Shown here in pieces: positions 47,277 to 61,696 of a stretch of 64,000 bases of DNA. Below the pieces are notes generated by a model, which was not told the DNA's origin, made no database searches, and saw only the letters and a program-made list of their open reading frames with translations. The stretch is taken from positions 2,790,001-2,854,000 of the forward strand of contig NW_027248941.1 in NCBI RefSeq assembly GCF_036711975.1. Reading direction: 5' to 3'. The first letter of the stretch is position 1; the number at the start of each line of letters is the position of its first letter. The stretch is from Onthophagus taurus (lineage: Eukaryota > Arthropoda > Insecta > Coleoptera > Scarabaeidae). The position numbers were made by a program, and so were the translations under genes.

Positions 47277-47855
47277 TATTTTTAATTAATTCGTTATCAT
47301 TTTTTAAAATATTTAATTAAAATTTTTTGTTGTGGTTAAAAAATGCGTTGCGTCGCGACGCCCGTAGTTAACTGCGCGAAGTTGGCGTCTTCACCCCCTA
47401 CAACGAAATGCGCATGCGCACCCGATAATTCAAATTTATTTAGAGCCATCTTTTATTGAATAGCCCAATCTATTTTTTTTATTATTTATTTTGAGAAAAT
47501 TTAAACATTTACATTAAAAAAAATTCTAAGTGTTAATTTAATTCAATTTTTACATCATTAATTATTAATTAAAGTGCGCTTCTTTTCTTATATTTGACTA
47601 GGACATAGATTTTTTTGTTTTTACTTTTACATTAATTAAAAATTATTTTTTTCCAATATTTTTTTAAAATATATGGCATAACACCTACATACTTAATTAA
47701 TTAAACTAATTCTTGGAATAAATACAAATAATCACTTTCAATAATAAAAAACATAACAAATTAACTTCTTTTTTTTGGCAGTAGAGGTCCTCGCTTTCAA
47801 TTAATTCCACATTCAATTCCTCAGAATGACATAACCTCAATTCTTCAATAACATT
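47277..47855. other. Nucleoredoxin promoter and Wdr62 3' flank
   Basis: A short GC-richer patch at about 47340-47420 is the likely nucleoredoxin promoter. The remainder is AT-rich Wdr62 3' UTR. No exon seen. Confidence 0.4.
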
Positions 47856-50800
47856 TTAATCACTTTGTATCTTTTGATGCATCATCGTCAACAAAATATC
47901 AGAATATTGCTGCATTACTTTCACGAAAGCATCTTGATCGTTCATAACACCCTTCGAAAACAATTCTTTCAACGCAATAATCTTCTCAGTTTGATTCACC
48001 GTCTCACCGCAACCATTCGTTGTCACATTTAATTGGATCCGCTTTAACGCTACATCTTGAAGCACATTTTGCATCCTCGCAATCGATAGTTCCAAATTTT
48101 TTACCATATCGGATTTTTTTACATTCCGTTGAGGCTCCTCTGATGATGAATCAACCCATAATCTTCGATAAAGCTCTTCAACATTATTCGCAGCTATCGT
48201 TAATGATTCTGCTACTTTATCACAAAGTTGTTTTGATACTAAAAAATAAATAATTAAAAAAGTGAGGTTATAAAATAAAAAAGGAAACAGAGTGAAGTTA
48301 GATTCAAAAAAAAAGGGGTTGGCAATTAAAATAAATAAGAAAGTGAGGTTATAAAATAAAAAATTTAAACAAAGTGAAGTTAGGTCCAAAAAAAAGGTGA
48401 GGTTATAAAATTACTTACATTGAGCTGTAGAGACATCCAATTTTTCAGGAGATTCAACATCAATCCCAATTAAAGTAGTTTCTAAATCGTCTTGAATCTC
48501 GACCGATTTTTTTCGTAGATTTTTCCCCGAATCTTTTCCCGAAGAATTTTTTCGCAACTCCGATAAATTCCTAGTTCGTGGCGGAACGACGGGTTTTTGC
48601 ACGATTTTGGCCGCCTCATCCTCCGAACTGGTGTCCCCATTCCCCACAGTGCTTAAATTCACTAAAAATCACGCAAAAACGAAACGTAAAAACAATAAAC
48701 ATAACCTAAAGATTATTTTAATGTAATAAATTTGGGTGGCGGCGCCATCTCTTTTTTGAGAAATGAACTAAATTGAATACAAAAAATTCTTTTGAGGTTA
48801 TGTAATGATTTTTTTAAAAATTTTTGATTTAAATCAATATTAGTCACTTACTAACGGAATGAGCGTGCCTCTTGCGATGAAGTGTGTTATTAGTCGATTT
48901 ATTAGCTAATTTATTTAATGAACTAATAGTGGGACGCATAAGCCTACTTGAAATTTTCTTTTCGGCGATTATCTCCGGCTCGGAATCCGATTGGGGCTGA
49001 TTCAAAGCACTTGTACTGCTACTTTTCATCATCGAAACCATATTTAACGTTTTATTATAACCCCTCCCGTTACTAATGCTTTGCGTACCCCCACCGGCTC
49101 CATGAACGGTCATTCTCGATGATGAAACGGAAGTACTTTTTTGGTGTTTCCCTGAAACTATTAAATAATAAAGAAATAATTTATTTCTTAACGAAATTTT
49201 GCGTAAATTAAATGAATGAATACCTTTATCGATTTTTCTTTTTGGTTGAATAGGAGCGGGTGGCGTCTGCATGCTCAGGTCGCTTAAACTACACGATCTA
49301 CGCAAACTATTGTCTACGACTATGATCGTGGCAAACAAAAAAAATCATGCAATATAAATCACAATGTTCAATAAAAATCATGCAAAAATATGTATAAAAA
49401 TGATGGAACGAATCGAACGAAAGCTGCAAAACCATGCGGAATTCTTAAATAATTAAGTAAATCAGGAAAGGAATTCGATAATAATAAATTGAACTTAATC
49501 GTTAACATCAAAACATCGAATAAAGAAATTGTTGATAAATCACCTTGATTTTTATCACTCGGCGTTGGATTTAATCTTCGCTCAACGAAATTAGGTAAGC
49601 TTAAATTTCGCCTTCTCACTTTCGGAGGACCTCCTAAATTATTATGCAAACTCCTCGAATTACTCATCATCGTTTCGTACATATTCGATAAAGCCCGAAC
49701 TTTTCCCTTCGAAACGTTTTGCTTAAAACATTCAACTAAATCGTTTATCGTTTGAATTTTCTTTTGGATTTCGTTTAAAATCTTAATGTTTTCGAGTGCC
49801 GATTGGATCCGATCGATCGAAGACGAATTCATTTGGACCACGTTTTTATTTACCTTTAATTTGTCTTTTTCCGAGTGATCCCACAAATTTTTCGTCTCCA
49901 AACTGTCGTAAAATTTCTCGTCGACATTTAAATTATTCTCTAAAGAATCAAAATCGAAGTTATTCGATTTTAATAAAAAATTATTTCCATTTTCGCAATC
50001 TTTGTCTACGTTTTTTTCTTTATAATTAATCTCGATCGTTCGTTCCGACGATGAATTCGAAGGGGCTAAATTCTCCAAGTTATTATTTTTGTTGTTTTTA
50101 TAAAAATCTTCTTTTTTGATGTATTCGTAGGTTTTTTTTCGAGTTTTCGAGCTGTGTCTCCGAATCGCTTTTGGAGGCTTATGAAAAACCTTTTTATCAT
50201 CAAACAAACCTTTCGATAATAAATGGCGATCCAATGAGGAAGTTTCTTGTATTTGATTCCGATTTCGCTCAAAATTTAAATTCGTTAATGTAAATTTTTG
50301 ATTGCCAAGACTCGACTCGAAAATTTCCAAATTCATCTCCGGCTTATTATTCAACACATTACGATATTTACTTTTATATTGTTTATTTTTCGACTCCAAC
50401 GATGGAATATGCATTATATCCCTTGATTTAGACGGCCCCGATTTAGTTTCAACCACAAAAGAAATCCCTTTTTGCGAATTTCTTTTTGAGGTTATGTTCT
50501 CATTAATGTAACCTTGTTTATAACCAACTTCGCATTGATTGAGACCAACTTGACATTGTTTTGAGCTAATTTCACGTTCATAAACATAACCTCCCTTATT
50601 AACTTCTTCGTTTTTATTAAAATTTTTCGTAATTTTCTCAAATTTCTCCAATTTTTTTTGGAAATCGACGCTCATCATCGGCGATTTAACAGACTTTTTA
50701 ATAAAAACAACCTCGTTTAGCAAATCGGTTTGTGTTTCGACGTGTTTTTGATTGAATTCATTTTTGAGGTTAAATTCGCTCGATGTAAAAGTGTGAGATC

Positions 50801-53800
50801 GTTTTAAATTAATTTCGCTCTGAGAGCTTTTATTTTTGCGATAAGATGAAAATAAAACCTCTAAAGGGGCCGATTTGCAATCGGAATCGTTCGATAAAAC
50901 GCTTTCGAGGCTATTACAATAACTTTTATTACTTATAACCTCAAAATTTTCTTCGGATAAAATCGAATCTTGCGAGTTTTTATTACTCGGGTTCAAATAG
51001 AAGCTATTACTTTTTGGTAAATTGCATTCGTGGTGGTGATAAAACTCGGTGTAATCCAATTCTTTTTGGTATTTGTAAATTTCGTTATTCGAGACGCACC
51101 GCCTCGGAGGGATTAAGCTCTTCGATTTTTTGCTTGTGTTGTTAAAGCTGCACTCTTCTAATGAATCGGAGCTAAAATTATCATCATCCTCAACGTTTAA
51201 GTTTAAATCTTTACTAAATCGTTCGATATCGTCGCAAATCTCTCGGAAACCTTTATCGGTGTCATTTTCGTCTTTAAAGTCGACGAAGTAGCTGAATGAT
51301 TTTCTTGGGCCCTTATCTTTATCGATAAAATCGGAAAAACTCACCTCTTCGTTTACCGGGGAAACGGGTAAGCTTTTATGCATTTTGTATTTAACCAAAG
51401 TTTTATCGAGTTGTAACTTTCTCGGTTTTATCATCGCGGCTAAATTTTTAACATTCCTTTCGGGACTTTTATTTAATATATCACTTAAAACCAAACTGTT
51501 ATTAACTAAATTATCTGTGTTATTGTTATTTGCGTTATTAGATGGCGTTGTTATGTTAGTAATGGATAATAATGGGTTTTGGTTAAGGTGGTGACAGCCG
51601 CACGGTTGCAGCTCCGTCGAATCCGTGTCTGTGATCGTGTAAGGAAAATCCTTACAGTTTATGATTTCGGGTGGACGAAGAAATTGGCAACTCTGTTGTT
51701 CCGTACCTGATTTAGGACTTTGGATGTCACCCCGCGATAATGATCCATTAGGACTACCCCATTTATCACGTTCCGGAATGTGGGAAAGATCGTGAATCGA
51801 TTTACTATATTTCAACGGGCTGTTATGACCCACCTAAAATTTAAAAAAAATTAATAGTATATTAAAAAACTAGTTTCGTAAGACACAGAATTCAAATTTA
51901 AAGACGAGTGGCGAAGCGACGAGTTTTTTAATAAATGAGTTAAAATATTTGACATGATGAGAAGATAGTTACAAACGTGCATTTTTAGACTTTTCCCGAC
52001 AGATGGCTCTATCGTTTTTTTTTCAAGTGACATTTTTTGATGGTTCATGAAAAAAAATTTATTTAAAAAAAAATTATGAGCTCAAATAGCTTTCATTGAC
52101 GCGAATTACAAAAAAAATAATTTAAATTAAACAACGTACGTTAGCTAATTTCTTTTTGGTGTCGGCAATCATTTTCGATAACTCCTCCCTTTTTTTTAAA
52201 GTGTCCGGGTCGTTTTTCGCTTGCCTCGTCGCATTAATAACGTTTATATTCCGCAATTGCGTCGTCGTCGCCCCCAATCTCGTGTGATACTGAGAGGAAA
52301 TTGAGGATTTATTCAATCCAGGGGTTGAAGCCTCCATCGTCTCAACACCACTTAAACTCTCGAACGTTGATTGCAAATATTTTTCACGATTACTTAATTG
52401 ATCCAACGATTCCGAACTAACCGATAAGAAAGACATCGGATTTCTATCGGTGTTTTCACCGCTCGGAGTTGAAGCCTAAAAAATAAGTTATTTAAACAAA
52501 AAAATTTTAATTTACAATAATTTACCTCGTCGTCATCATCATCGGATTCTTGACTTCCGGAAATCGAAGTTGGTTGTTGAACCGCTAACGGAATCAATGG
52601 GAAATTCCTTTTCGATTTTCTCACTGATTTCCGCAACTCATCCGCGTCAATATTCGTAACGGTGAATTCACTCCCACTCGCAGAATCAATTTGGGACGGA
52701 TAATAAAGCGGTTGATGATGATGGTGCCGCTGATGCCGATTATATTCATGATCCGAGTCAATATCAGCATCATGCGCTGTCGATTCAGTATCGGGATCGC
52801 GCCCTAACGACCCCAAAGCGCTATCATCGGTGAGAATCCGCGTCCTTTCCGACGAAGGAAGACGAGATGATGGAGAATTTGAGGTTATGTTCGTTTGTGG
52901 GGTTTGTTTGAAATCGTCGCGGTATTGTCTCGATTCTGTGCCGCTATCTAACGAGCTATCTTTTGAACCGTCCGAATCGACTCTTCGATCTGTTTTTTTT
53001 TTTATTAAATTTCTTTTGAATTAAAGTATAATGAAAAGGTATTTTTATTTACCTCCAATTGAGCTGAAAGAAATAACGCTATTAGCGGAATAAAACGTCA
53101 AAATGTTTTCTTCGGCTCGTTGCGCCCAACGCCCTTTAGGTGGCGCCACTTTGTAGGGAGAAGCAGGGGTGCTCGTCACTTCCGGGATGCGTTTTCGAGC
53201 CCATTGAGGTAATTGTCCTACGCTAAATCTGAAAATAAGTAATAAAAAAAATAGTTAAAAATTAATTTTGAAGTTATTCAATAAATTACAATAAGATTTT
53301 TTTTCTATTAACGTGGATGTGTTGTGAAGTTAGTGCGAGTAATAGGGAATTTTTGTTACGTCAAGTTTTTTAATCAAAATTGACGTTTAAACTTTTAAAA
53401 TTCAAAATCATAATATAATTATCGATTTTGCAATTATAATTAAATGTTTTTACGTAATTTTATTTAAAAAATTTAAAAATCCAATTATTTTAGTTCCAGT
53501 AAATGTTATTAAAAGATGACGAAATTTTATAGGGTCCCTAGGTAATACCAACAGATACCTTAAAAATTTGACATTTATAGACTTTTTAAACTTTAATTAT
53601 TAATTAGGAAATGTAAGAAGGAATTTGCACTTCAATTATCTCTTAGAGATGGCTCTGAAGGGTCTTTGTTATAAATTGGGTGGATAAAACGTTATCTCTA
53701 AAATTAAGCGATATAAAAAAGTTTAACCTAAAAATTAAATCAAAATGGCAGGTTTTTCTTGATTTAATCCAACTATTTTTGTTGTTGTTTATAAAACATA

Positions 53801-56800
53801 GGATTGTTTGGTATCAAATTAAAGTACTTTTAATTTTCTGTAAGAATTTTCCGTTTTTTTTTGTGATTAATTGAGTAATAATTAATAAAAGTACCTGTAA
53901 TTATCTATTCCACTTTCGTATAATTCGGAACTTTGCCCCCCATCACTAAAAATATCGGAATCTAATGCTTTCCCTTGCCTCATCGCTTGTTGGCTGAGCC
54001 TAGCATGCATCGTAACAACCATATCATGAGGAACTTTCCATACGAATATACAACTAAAATTAAAAAATATAAAAACAAGTTTTTTTAAAAAATAAGTAAA
54101 ACGAACCCATCCCCACTCGCAGAAATCAGTCTTTTACAATCATTGGTAAACCTTAACCCAGTGGCTAACTCAGAATGACCACACATCGTAGCCATACATT
54201 CACCGGTGTAATAATCATAAACGCTCAGCGATTTATCAGTACAAGATGTTGCTAAATAAATTCCCGATCGATCTAAAGCCACCTTAATTAACGTGCCTTC
54301 ATCACCGGTACTCCCTTTAAAACTTTTCGTGTGTTTTCCCGTTGCAACGCTGTAAACGCGCACGTTTCGATCTTGACACGCCGTTATGACGTGTTTTTGC
54401 CCCGAATCGACTTCCATATCGTACAAGGTCGCTTTTCCGGTTGCGTTATTACCACGGGTGAATTGAGCACTCCCATTCGGGGTCCCACCAAGCGAGCGAA
54501 AAATTAAACATTTATCGGCACCACACGAAACCATCTGTAACGATCCATCCGGGCTGTTTAATAATCGCACCGCTGTTATTGATGATGAGTGATCATCGAG
54601 GGTTTGTAAAAAAGCGTAGTTGTTTGATACATCGAATACGTGAATTAAACGGTCTCGACTTGCGCTCACTAACAATTTGTGGTCGGAATACTCTGAGGAT
54701 GAATACTCTAAACAAAGTACTTCAGCGTCGTGGGCTTCGATTTTTAAGATTTCTTTCATATTTCCAGTTTCGTGGATGTGGATGTTTCCGGCGCGATCCC
54801 CACTCGCTAAGTGTTTCCCATCTGGGCTTAATTTAACGCAACGAACGCCATTTCTGCTATCGTATGATGTATTGGTCTCCGTTTTATCAGCCGGGGTTGA
54901 TACGTTCGTTTGGGATAAATCGGTGTCTTTCAAAAAGGTTAATTCATCATCAATGTAGACGGATTTTAACAATTCATCGCTATAAATATTTCCTTGGTAA
55001 ATCCCCCGGGACGTGTTTTGCGTGAGTTTATCTAACGTCCAAAGACGAATCGTGTCATCTGAACTACAACTTAAAAAACTGCCCGGTGGTAAAGCCCCCC
55101 CACTCGGTGGGGCCATCTCCACGCCCCAAATGCACGCGGAATGAAACAAGAAAGAATGCGATTTCCCCACACGTCTAATATTGTGGACATCCCAAATATA
55201 AATCGAGTGATCGTTGTAAATGCAAGTTAATTTATTGTTGGTTTCATCGTAAGTCGCTGCTATTGTATCGGGGTATTTCGCCTCAGAAGGTGGGGAAGAC
55301 ATGTGTCTAAAAAAATTCAAATTAATACCTTTAATTATATTAAAGAATTAATTAACTCACTGGATTGCCAAACCAGAACTAACATCGACTCCTAAATAAT
55401 GAGTCCTTGGAAGAGTAGTAACAAAATGAAGCGTAATCGGGTCAAAACATCTCACGATTCCTTCAGCACAACCAACAAAAATGTATTTTTCACCTATCAC
55501 AATACAATTGGCACTAGTTGTCTAAAAAAAATAAATTAATCAAATAAATCACCAAATTAATTATAGAACATACCCTTAACTCTACCCATTTATCAAGCAG
55601 TCTTCTATTATTAAACTCGCAAAGTAATCCGGACCTGGTAACCGCATATGTACTATCACCACATTGTCCCCTCCCGCACGCGACATCACAAAAATAATTA
55701 TTCCTTTGGACCCCCAAAATCGCGGAGCGTCCCATTAACGGCACCGCCTCCGTGTATTTAGCCTTTCCATACTCGAGGAACCAAAACTTGACGTGCCGAT
55801 TACCCACTGTGACGAAATAACTCCCGTTTTCGGCGAAAGCGAGCGCCTTTACCTTCATGCTGACTTTGTTGCTGGCCACTTTGACGTTGTTCCGCCAGTC
55901 CCACACGTTTACGATCATATCGTGTTGCGTGCCGATTGAAACGACGAATTTGTTCGACGGCGAGAACGCCACGCAGCATATTCCGTATTTGTGCGATTGA
56001 AATTCGGCGATTTGTTGAGGTTGCGGGAAAAGTCCCGGTTGGGTCGATTGAGGGTCGCTTTGTAAATCCCATACTCGGACGGCTGGTTGGTGACCAAATT
56101 CACCTAATAAAGAGAAAAAAATATTAATTTGTTATTGAAACACGTAAATTTGTTCATATCTAATTGACAGTTAAATCTGTCACATATTAAAAAGAAAGGT
56201 GGTGCCATCTAGTGATTCGTTTAATTCGAATCAAAATGAAATTATTTTTATTTTATTATAAAGATGTGTGTTATATAGATTGTTCTAATTAAATTTAACT
56301 TTTTTAAAATTTTAAATTCATTAAATAATGTTTGTAAAAATTTTAGGTTGGTACCAAATTGATGAAGCTTACTTCAGACAATTAATGGCAGTCTTTTAGG
56401 TTATGTGACTCAAATTAAATTATTTATTTCAATATTACAAAAATAAAAAGTAACGAAACACGTAATTTTAATCCATCGATAACAATAAGAAACCTTTTTA
56501 CTGTATAAACCTAGATTTTCTCGCCTTCAGCAAATTAATTATTTGATTTCGATGAAATAACGCTTTTTTCTGCTTTTCTAGGTCGCTATTTTCCACAGAT
56601 AATTGCTACAATTTGCCAACATCTGCTACTCTTGTGGATTACATAGCAGGTGGTTATAATCGATGGAATAAAACGCCTTTTTTAACTCTAACCTGTTACT
56701 AAATATCGTCCGCAAGATGAAAACGCTAAAGATGTGATGCTTTTCCGATTGGTGTTGACGATATGGTTTTGTTCGCCGGTTTGGGTGTTAAATAAAACCA

Positions 56801-59800
56801 CAGTGCATCTAAAAATTTAAAAAAAAATTAATTAAAATCGTTGATTTTGTTTTATTTGAAAAGTAGATCGAGAGATTTCTTATTTCCGATTCATTGTGGG
56901 ACTTTTACAACAAGTACAATGGGTCGTTGTCGTGGAAGTCGATTTAAAGTAACGGGATTTTCGTTTTAATGGAACGGATAATATCGCGAGGCTTTAATTG
57001 TCGAGACAAGTCTCAGTAAAACCACTTTGCCAAGAAAACGATTGGGTATTTTTAAAAATGACCTATACTATTTGTGATTTGTTGCGTAACATTTTGCGCC
57101 GACAAACAAACCGAGAGGTGATCAAGATTCAATGTGACCTAAAACAAATCGGCGTTAATCGAATAAAAAAACTTACCCGGCCGGATATGCAATAAGATCT
57201 CCGTTTGGACTCGAATGAAGCGCTGAATTACTCGAAACCGTCACTCCCAATACTTTTTCTAATTTAATCTGGAAGGAATAATTAATAATTTTAGATTAAA
57301 TCGGAAAAACTATGCGATATTTTTTTAGGGTTATGTTGATATTGAAATTGACATTAAGTTTAAGTGCCAACTTAAAATTTTTAAGAAAATAAAATCCCCA
57401 AATTATTTTTAATTATTTTAAATTATTTAAATTTTTGCGATGGATAATTTACAAAGTAATAAAGCGTTATTTTTAACGATGATTTTAAATAATACGCAAA
57501 AGTGGGCGGAAAAATGCAATTTACACGTGCACAAACAATAATAATAATCGTATTGTGTAAATTTGTTATTAAAACCAACTTAAATTTTCATGTCAAAATG
57601 AAAAGTTAATTTAATTAATTTTAAGTTAATTAATTTGTTTATTAATTTTTCTTCATTACCTTATAAGTACAAACGATTTCACGTTCGATTAACGGCATAG
57701 AATTTCTGGGCATCATTTTCGTATACTTTTATTAAGTTTTAAACCCAATTTCCTATGAGAAACATTTTTGTTATTATTGTTTAAATAAAAACAAATAAAT
57801 AAAAGAAAAACGATGGCGTGAATAAAAACGAAAATGAAATTATCTATTTGGTCGATGACGAATCCCAAGGACGTTTACTAAACAGTTTAAACACGCGGAT
57901 TCCACCGGATCAGCAGAGCAGGTAGAAGCGTGGGTTGAAGGCGTTTTCCTCTACTTCTTGAACACACTCAACTCTCAACGATTCGACACGCATCTGGGTG
58001 TTCATTGGCGTTCGATGGTTTAGGCGGATAAGAATTGGGTCAGTTACAAGTTCTCGGCGAAGATTAAAATGAAAATTTTTCCTCAATACAGTAATTTTCG
58101 TTTTCGAATCGAACACGCAAAAAATGCAGGCTTAATTCCCCTATAAAGCACAAAATGTTAAACAACTTAAAGAGCGAATAAATCGTGAGGTGAAGAAAGT
58201 AGTCAAGAAACGAGAGATTGGCTTTCTAATTCCGAGGCAAGATGATGAAGAAGAACCGAATGTGGATTTTTTTTTTATTTTAATCGAATGTGAAAGTGAT
58301 TTCGCAGATTTTATTTGATCTCGTATCATTAAAATGATGCTTTATATAAAATGAGAGGTTAAAGACCCTACATTTAATTAATTATGGACTAGGTAAATGA
58401 AACGATTCTAATCTGGTAATGATAACGAAATCATAACTCATCGCTTCCGGGGTAATTTGGGTCAATTTGCTTGATGAAATGAGGGGTTGAAACCAATTAG
58501 ACCACGCCCGAGGCAAATAAAAAATTTCTTTTTTTGTAGTAGGTCTTAAAATGATTTAGAATTGGAAAGGAAACTGAAAATGCTTTAAAATGAATCCAAA
58601 CTCGATGGGGTTATCTCTAAAATTAAGTGAGATACAATAAAATTTAACCAAAAAATTAATTCAAAATGGCGGATTTATAACCTAACTTTTTTTTTATTGA
58701 GTATGGGGTTATTTGGTAACAAATTAAAGGAAATTTGATGGAGATGGCGAATTTGATGAAAATTTTAATCAAACATTTTTTTTAAATTTATAAAATAACT
58801 TTAAACATTCTAACCGCAAAGGAAATTAAAAATGCTTTAAAATGAGTCTAAACTCGATGGGGATATCTTTAACATCAATAAAGATACTAATAAATAATTA
58901 AAAAAATAAAATGGCGGTTATTAACCTAACTTTTTTATTAAACATAGGGTTGTTTGGTATCAAATTAAAGAATTTTTCATCTTGTTTAAGAATTTCTCAT
59001 TTTCATTGAGTTTAAAATAAAAAAAAGCGAATCGATTTTTTTGACATTTGACGTTTAACCTAACTTTTTTACTTTTTAATGAAAATATGTCGTGTTTGGT
59101 ATCAAATTAAAGGGATTTTATTGTCTTTAAGAATTTCGCGTTATTTTCGAGTTTAAAATAAAAATTAAGATAGAAAATTTTAAAATTTGAAAGATAAATG
59201 TTAAAATTTACTTAAATAACGTTATATTTAAGTTGAAGGTAACGGAATTTAAAACGGAACCTAACAAAAATAATTGTTACAAGTTTAAACCTAAAAACCA
59301 GTTAAATATAAAGAACATAAAGAGAATAAAAGAATTCCAGGAAGAAATTCAAGTCGAGCATTAAAGGTCGCGAAATATAGAAAATAAGAGAAAGAAATGC
59401 ACAGGAAAATTAACGGAGCATTAATTTTTCCTTTCCATATCCATTCGTAACCTGAAACGTTAAACCAAAAGGTTTCAATTACGTTCAAATGGGAATACGC
59501 TTTTTAAAACGGTGAAAAATTACATTGAAAAAACACAGGAAGAGGATGTTAAGCGAAGAAAAAAAACTCTGAGACGTGATTGTCGACAAAAACGGATTTC
59601 GAATACCAAAGAAGAAAGACAATGAAGAAAATAAAGAAATTTGTATGCAAGAAACGCAAGGAATTTACTGAAAAGAAACGTTTTCATAAAAGTTACATAA
59701 TAAAAAAGCAATAAAAAAGAAGTAATAAAGAAAATAAATTAAAAATTAACTAACCTGTTGAATAATCATCGCTTAAAATCCAAAATCTTAAAATTTTCAT

Positions 59801-60335
59801 TAAATCAACTTAATCAAGGTTATGTTTTGAAACATTTTTGGAATCACAACAAAAACTTAAACCACCAAAATCGAATTAAAAACGAATTGGAAAAAAGAGT
59901 TGCTCACGGCACGGAATCTAACGATAGACTGGCGACGTTTTAAAGACAATCTCATTTCGTGTGAAGTGTGTGACGTTTTGAATCTATATGGTATGAAGGT
60001 AGAAGAAGGAGGAAGGAGAAAAGAACGTGGGTTGCTTTCTAAATCGTTTATAACTTATAAATAATAAGAAAACACGATTTAAAAAAGAATTAACTTGTTA
60101 ATTCGTTTTAAATCGATTCATCGCAGTTAAATTAATAATAATAATTCTCAAAAATTAAACTTCATTTAAAAAAAAATTGAGGTTAGAATTTTTAAACCTG
60201 TCAATTTGACATTTGTCAAATTTTTTTGAGGTTAATTAATTATTTAAATTTAATTAATTTACTTACCCTATCGGTAATTCTGTCCTCGGTTTTCCCTCGC
60301 TTTAAATTAGGGGCTCGAACCACTTTACACTCCAT
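47856..60335 (-). CDS. Wdr62: WDR62/MAPKBP1 WD40 scaffold protein
   Basis: Fifteen exons (minus): 60335-60267, 57268-57177, 56808-56693, 56103-55574, 55521-55361, 55306-54107, 54053-53895, 53228-53053, 52989-52526, 52475-52140, 51833-49544, 49313-49224, 49157-48852, 48661-48419, 48238-47856; 2204 residues. WDR62 is a centrosome and spindle-pole scaffold for JNK and MKK7; loss in man gives microcephaly. About 700 N-terminal residues are WD40 repeats: [113 protein letters not shown]. The long, polar, low-complexity middle (exon 11, 763 codons) is much larger than in vertebrates. The C-terminal coiled coil ends QQYSDILL, as in WDR62. All phases sum correctly. Intron 1 is 3 kb and repeat-rich. 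Confidence 0.95.
48239..48418 (+). repeat. Tandem repeat in Wdr62 intron 14
   Basis: AAGTGAGGTTATAAAAT occurs three times (about 48259, 48341 and 48396), and GTGAAGTTAGRTYCAAAAAA between them twice. The period is about 80 bases in the first two copies. It is made largely of the window-wide recurrent motif. Confidence 0.7.
53497..53860 (+). repeat. Two repeat pieces in Wdr62 intron 7
   Basis: Positions 53497-53580 match 17415-17505. Positions about 53640-53860 match the units at 58555-59170: GTTATCTCTAAAATTAAG, AAAATGGC and GTTTGGTATCAAATTAAAG. Confidence 0.6.
57290..60240. other. Wdr62 intron 1 interior (about 3 kb)
   Basis: Longest intron seen. The part 57290-58550 and 59200-60240 shows no exon on either strand. 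The stretches at 57870-58330 and 59290-59720 are GC-richer with short ORFs, but these lack family similarity. The tandem repeat at 58555-59170 is listed separately. Confidence 0.45.
58555..59170 (+). repeat. Three tandem diverged units of about 200 bp
   Basis: Units begin near 58555, 58800 and 59035. Each has ACCTAACTTTTTT, a GGTAACAAATTAAAG/GGTATCAAATTAAAG segment and, in the first two, AAACTCGATGGGG. A fourth copy is in intron 7 of the same gene (about 53640-53860). Confidence 0.75.
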
Positions 60336-61696
60336 TTTTAAGACTAAATTATTAAACAGATAATTTTAAAATCTCATTTTTGATTTTCTTTTGGGTTATT
60401 TCACTTAATCCTTTAAAAAACACTCCATCTGAAACAAAATCGGGACGTTGAATGAATAAATATTCTCTTCTCTCATCGTTCGGTTTACATCTATTGTGTT
60501 CAATTCATTGTTTAGCGAGGTTAATCGTCTATGAAATTGTTTTAAATTCAAAAATTAAATTATGACGCAATTAAATCAAATATTTTTAGATTTTTACATA
60601 ACCTCAAACACGATAAATAAGTTAAACAAGAAATAATCGATGCTTTTGTGTAAATATTTGAGCGTTAAATTAAGTTATTTGTTTTAAACAATTACCACGG
60701 GAGGAGAGTAAAAGTAACAATTAACTCACCGAAACCTTGAAACATTAATACCCCTTCACGCGTTAATTCAACGAAAACATTTTAAAACGACCAAATCAAA
60801 CGCGAAAATCGATTTTATTTCTTAGATTCTTTTTAGGTAGTGTTATTTATTTATTTTAGGTATATTGTTGGCACGTACTCGACGGAAACGATATTTACGC
60901 GGATAATACGAATGGAATTGTTGAGTTTAACGAAACGATATTAAAACACTTAAAATAAACTTAAAAATCGATTGATTACAGGTACTTTTCGCGCTGGAAA
61001 AATGTTGTCTTTACGCGGTGTTGCATGTTTAGATGTGTGGCGGCCATTTTTGATTGCGGACAAGTTGTCGGTCGGTAAATTAGGAACGCGTGGCGACATC
61101 TCTGATCAAAATTTTAAACATCGAATATGTCACAGCGATTTCTTTTTTAGTTTAATTAATTTATTTATTAATATTATATAAACGCATATGTATAAATGTT
61201 AAATCGTTTCATTTTATACTAAAAAAATTAAATTACAAACTTTTTGTTGGAATTTGTGATTTTTTAATCACAATTTTTTTCCATTTTAACTGAAAGATGG
61301 CACTGATTGAGAATTTTAAAATTATTAATTAAAGATTAATTACTTATTTATTTACAATAAATAATATTAAAAATAAAATCCACTAACCTAATCTTACGAG
61401 TCGCAGCGTTTCAGTTGGGTTAAAAAGGATTTTGAATAAATCACCTTTGGAGGCATCCTAAACCTTCAATTCTTTACTGCAACTTGACTTTGTATTATTC
61501 AACACAGCCTAACTCATCTATAATTTATTATTTAGTTCAATTAGTTCATTTATTAACTTACCAACAAATAAAAACAACATAACCAAAAAATTGAGGTTAT
61601 GTTTAACGTTTATGTGAATTAAATAATTTTTGTAATATAATTAACTTACTTATCCCGATTTATGTTCATTATTTAAACATAAATTGGTCCTTTTCC
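60336..61696. promoter_or_regulatory. Wdr62 upstream region
   Basis: A GC-richer patch at about 60970-61100 probably marks the Wdr62 transcription start. On the minus strand CGAAAAGTACC near 60985 could be a 5' UTR donor. AAGATGGCAC at 61294-61303 is one of the CTCF-like motifs. No coding exon recognised. Confidence 0.4.

Noticed and set aside
57870-59720. Short ORFs in Wdr62 intron 1
   Set aside because: They are 60-70 codons with no family resemblance and no splice context.
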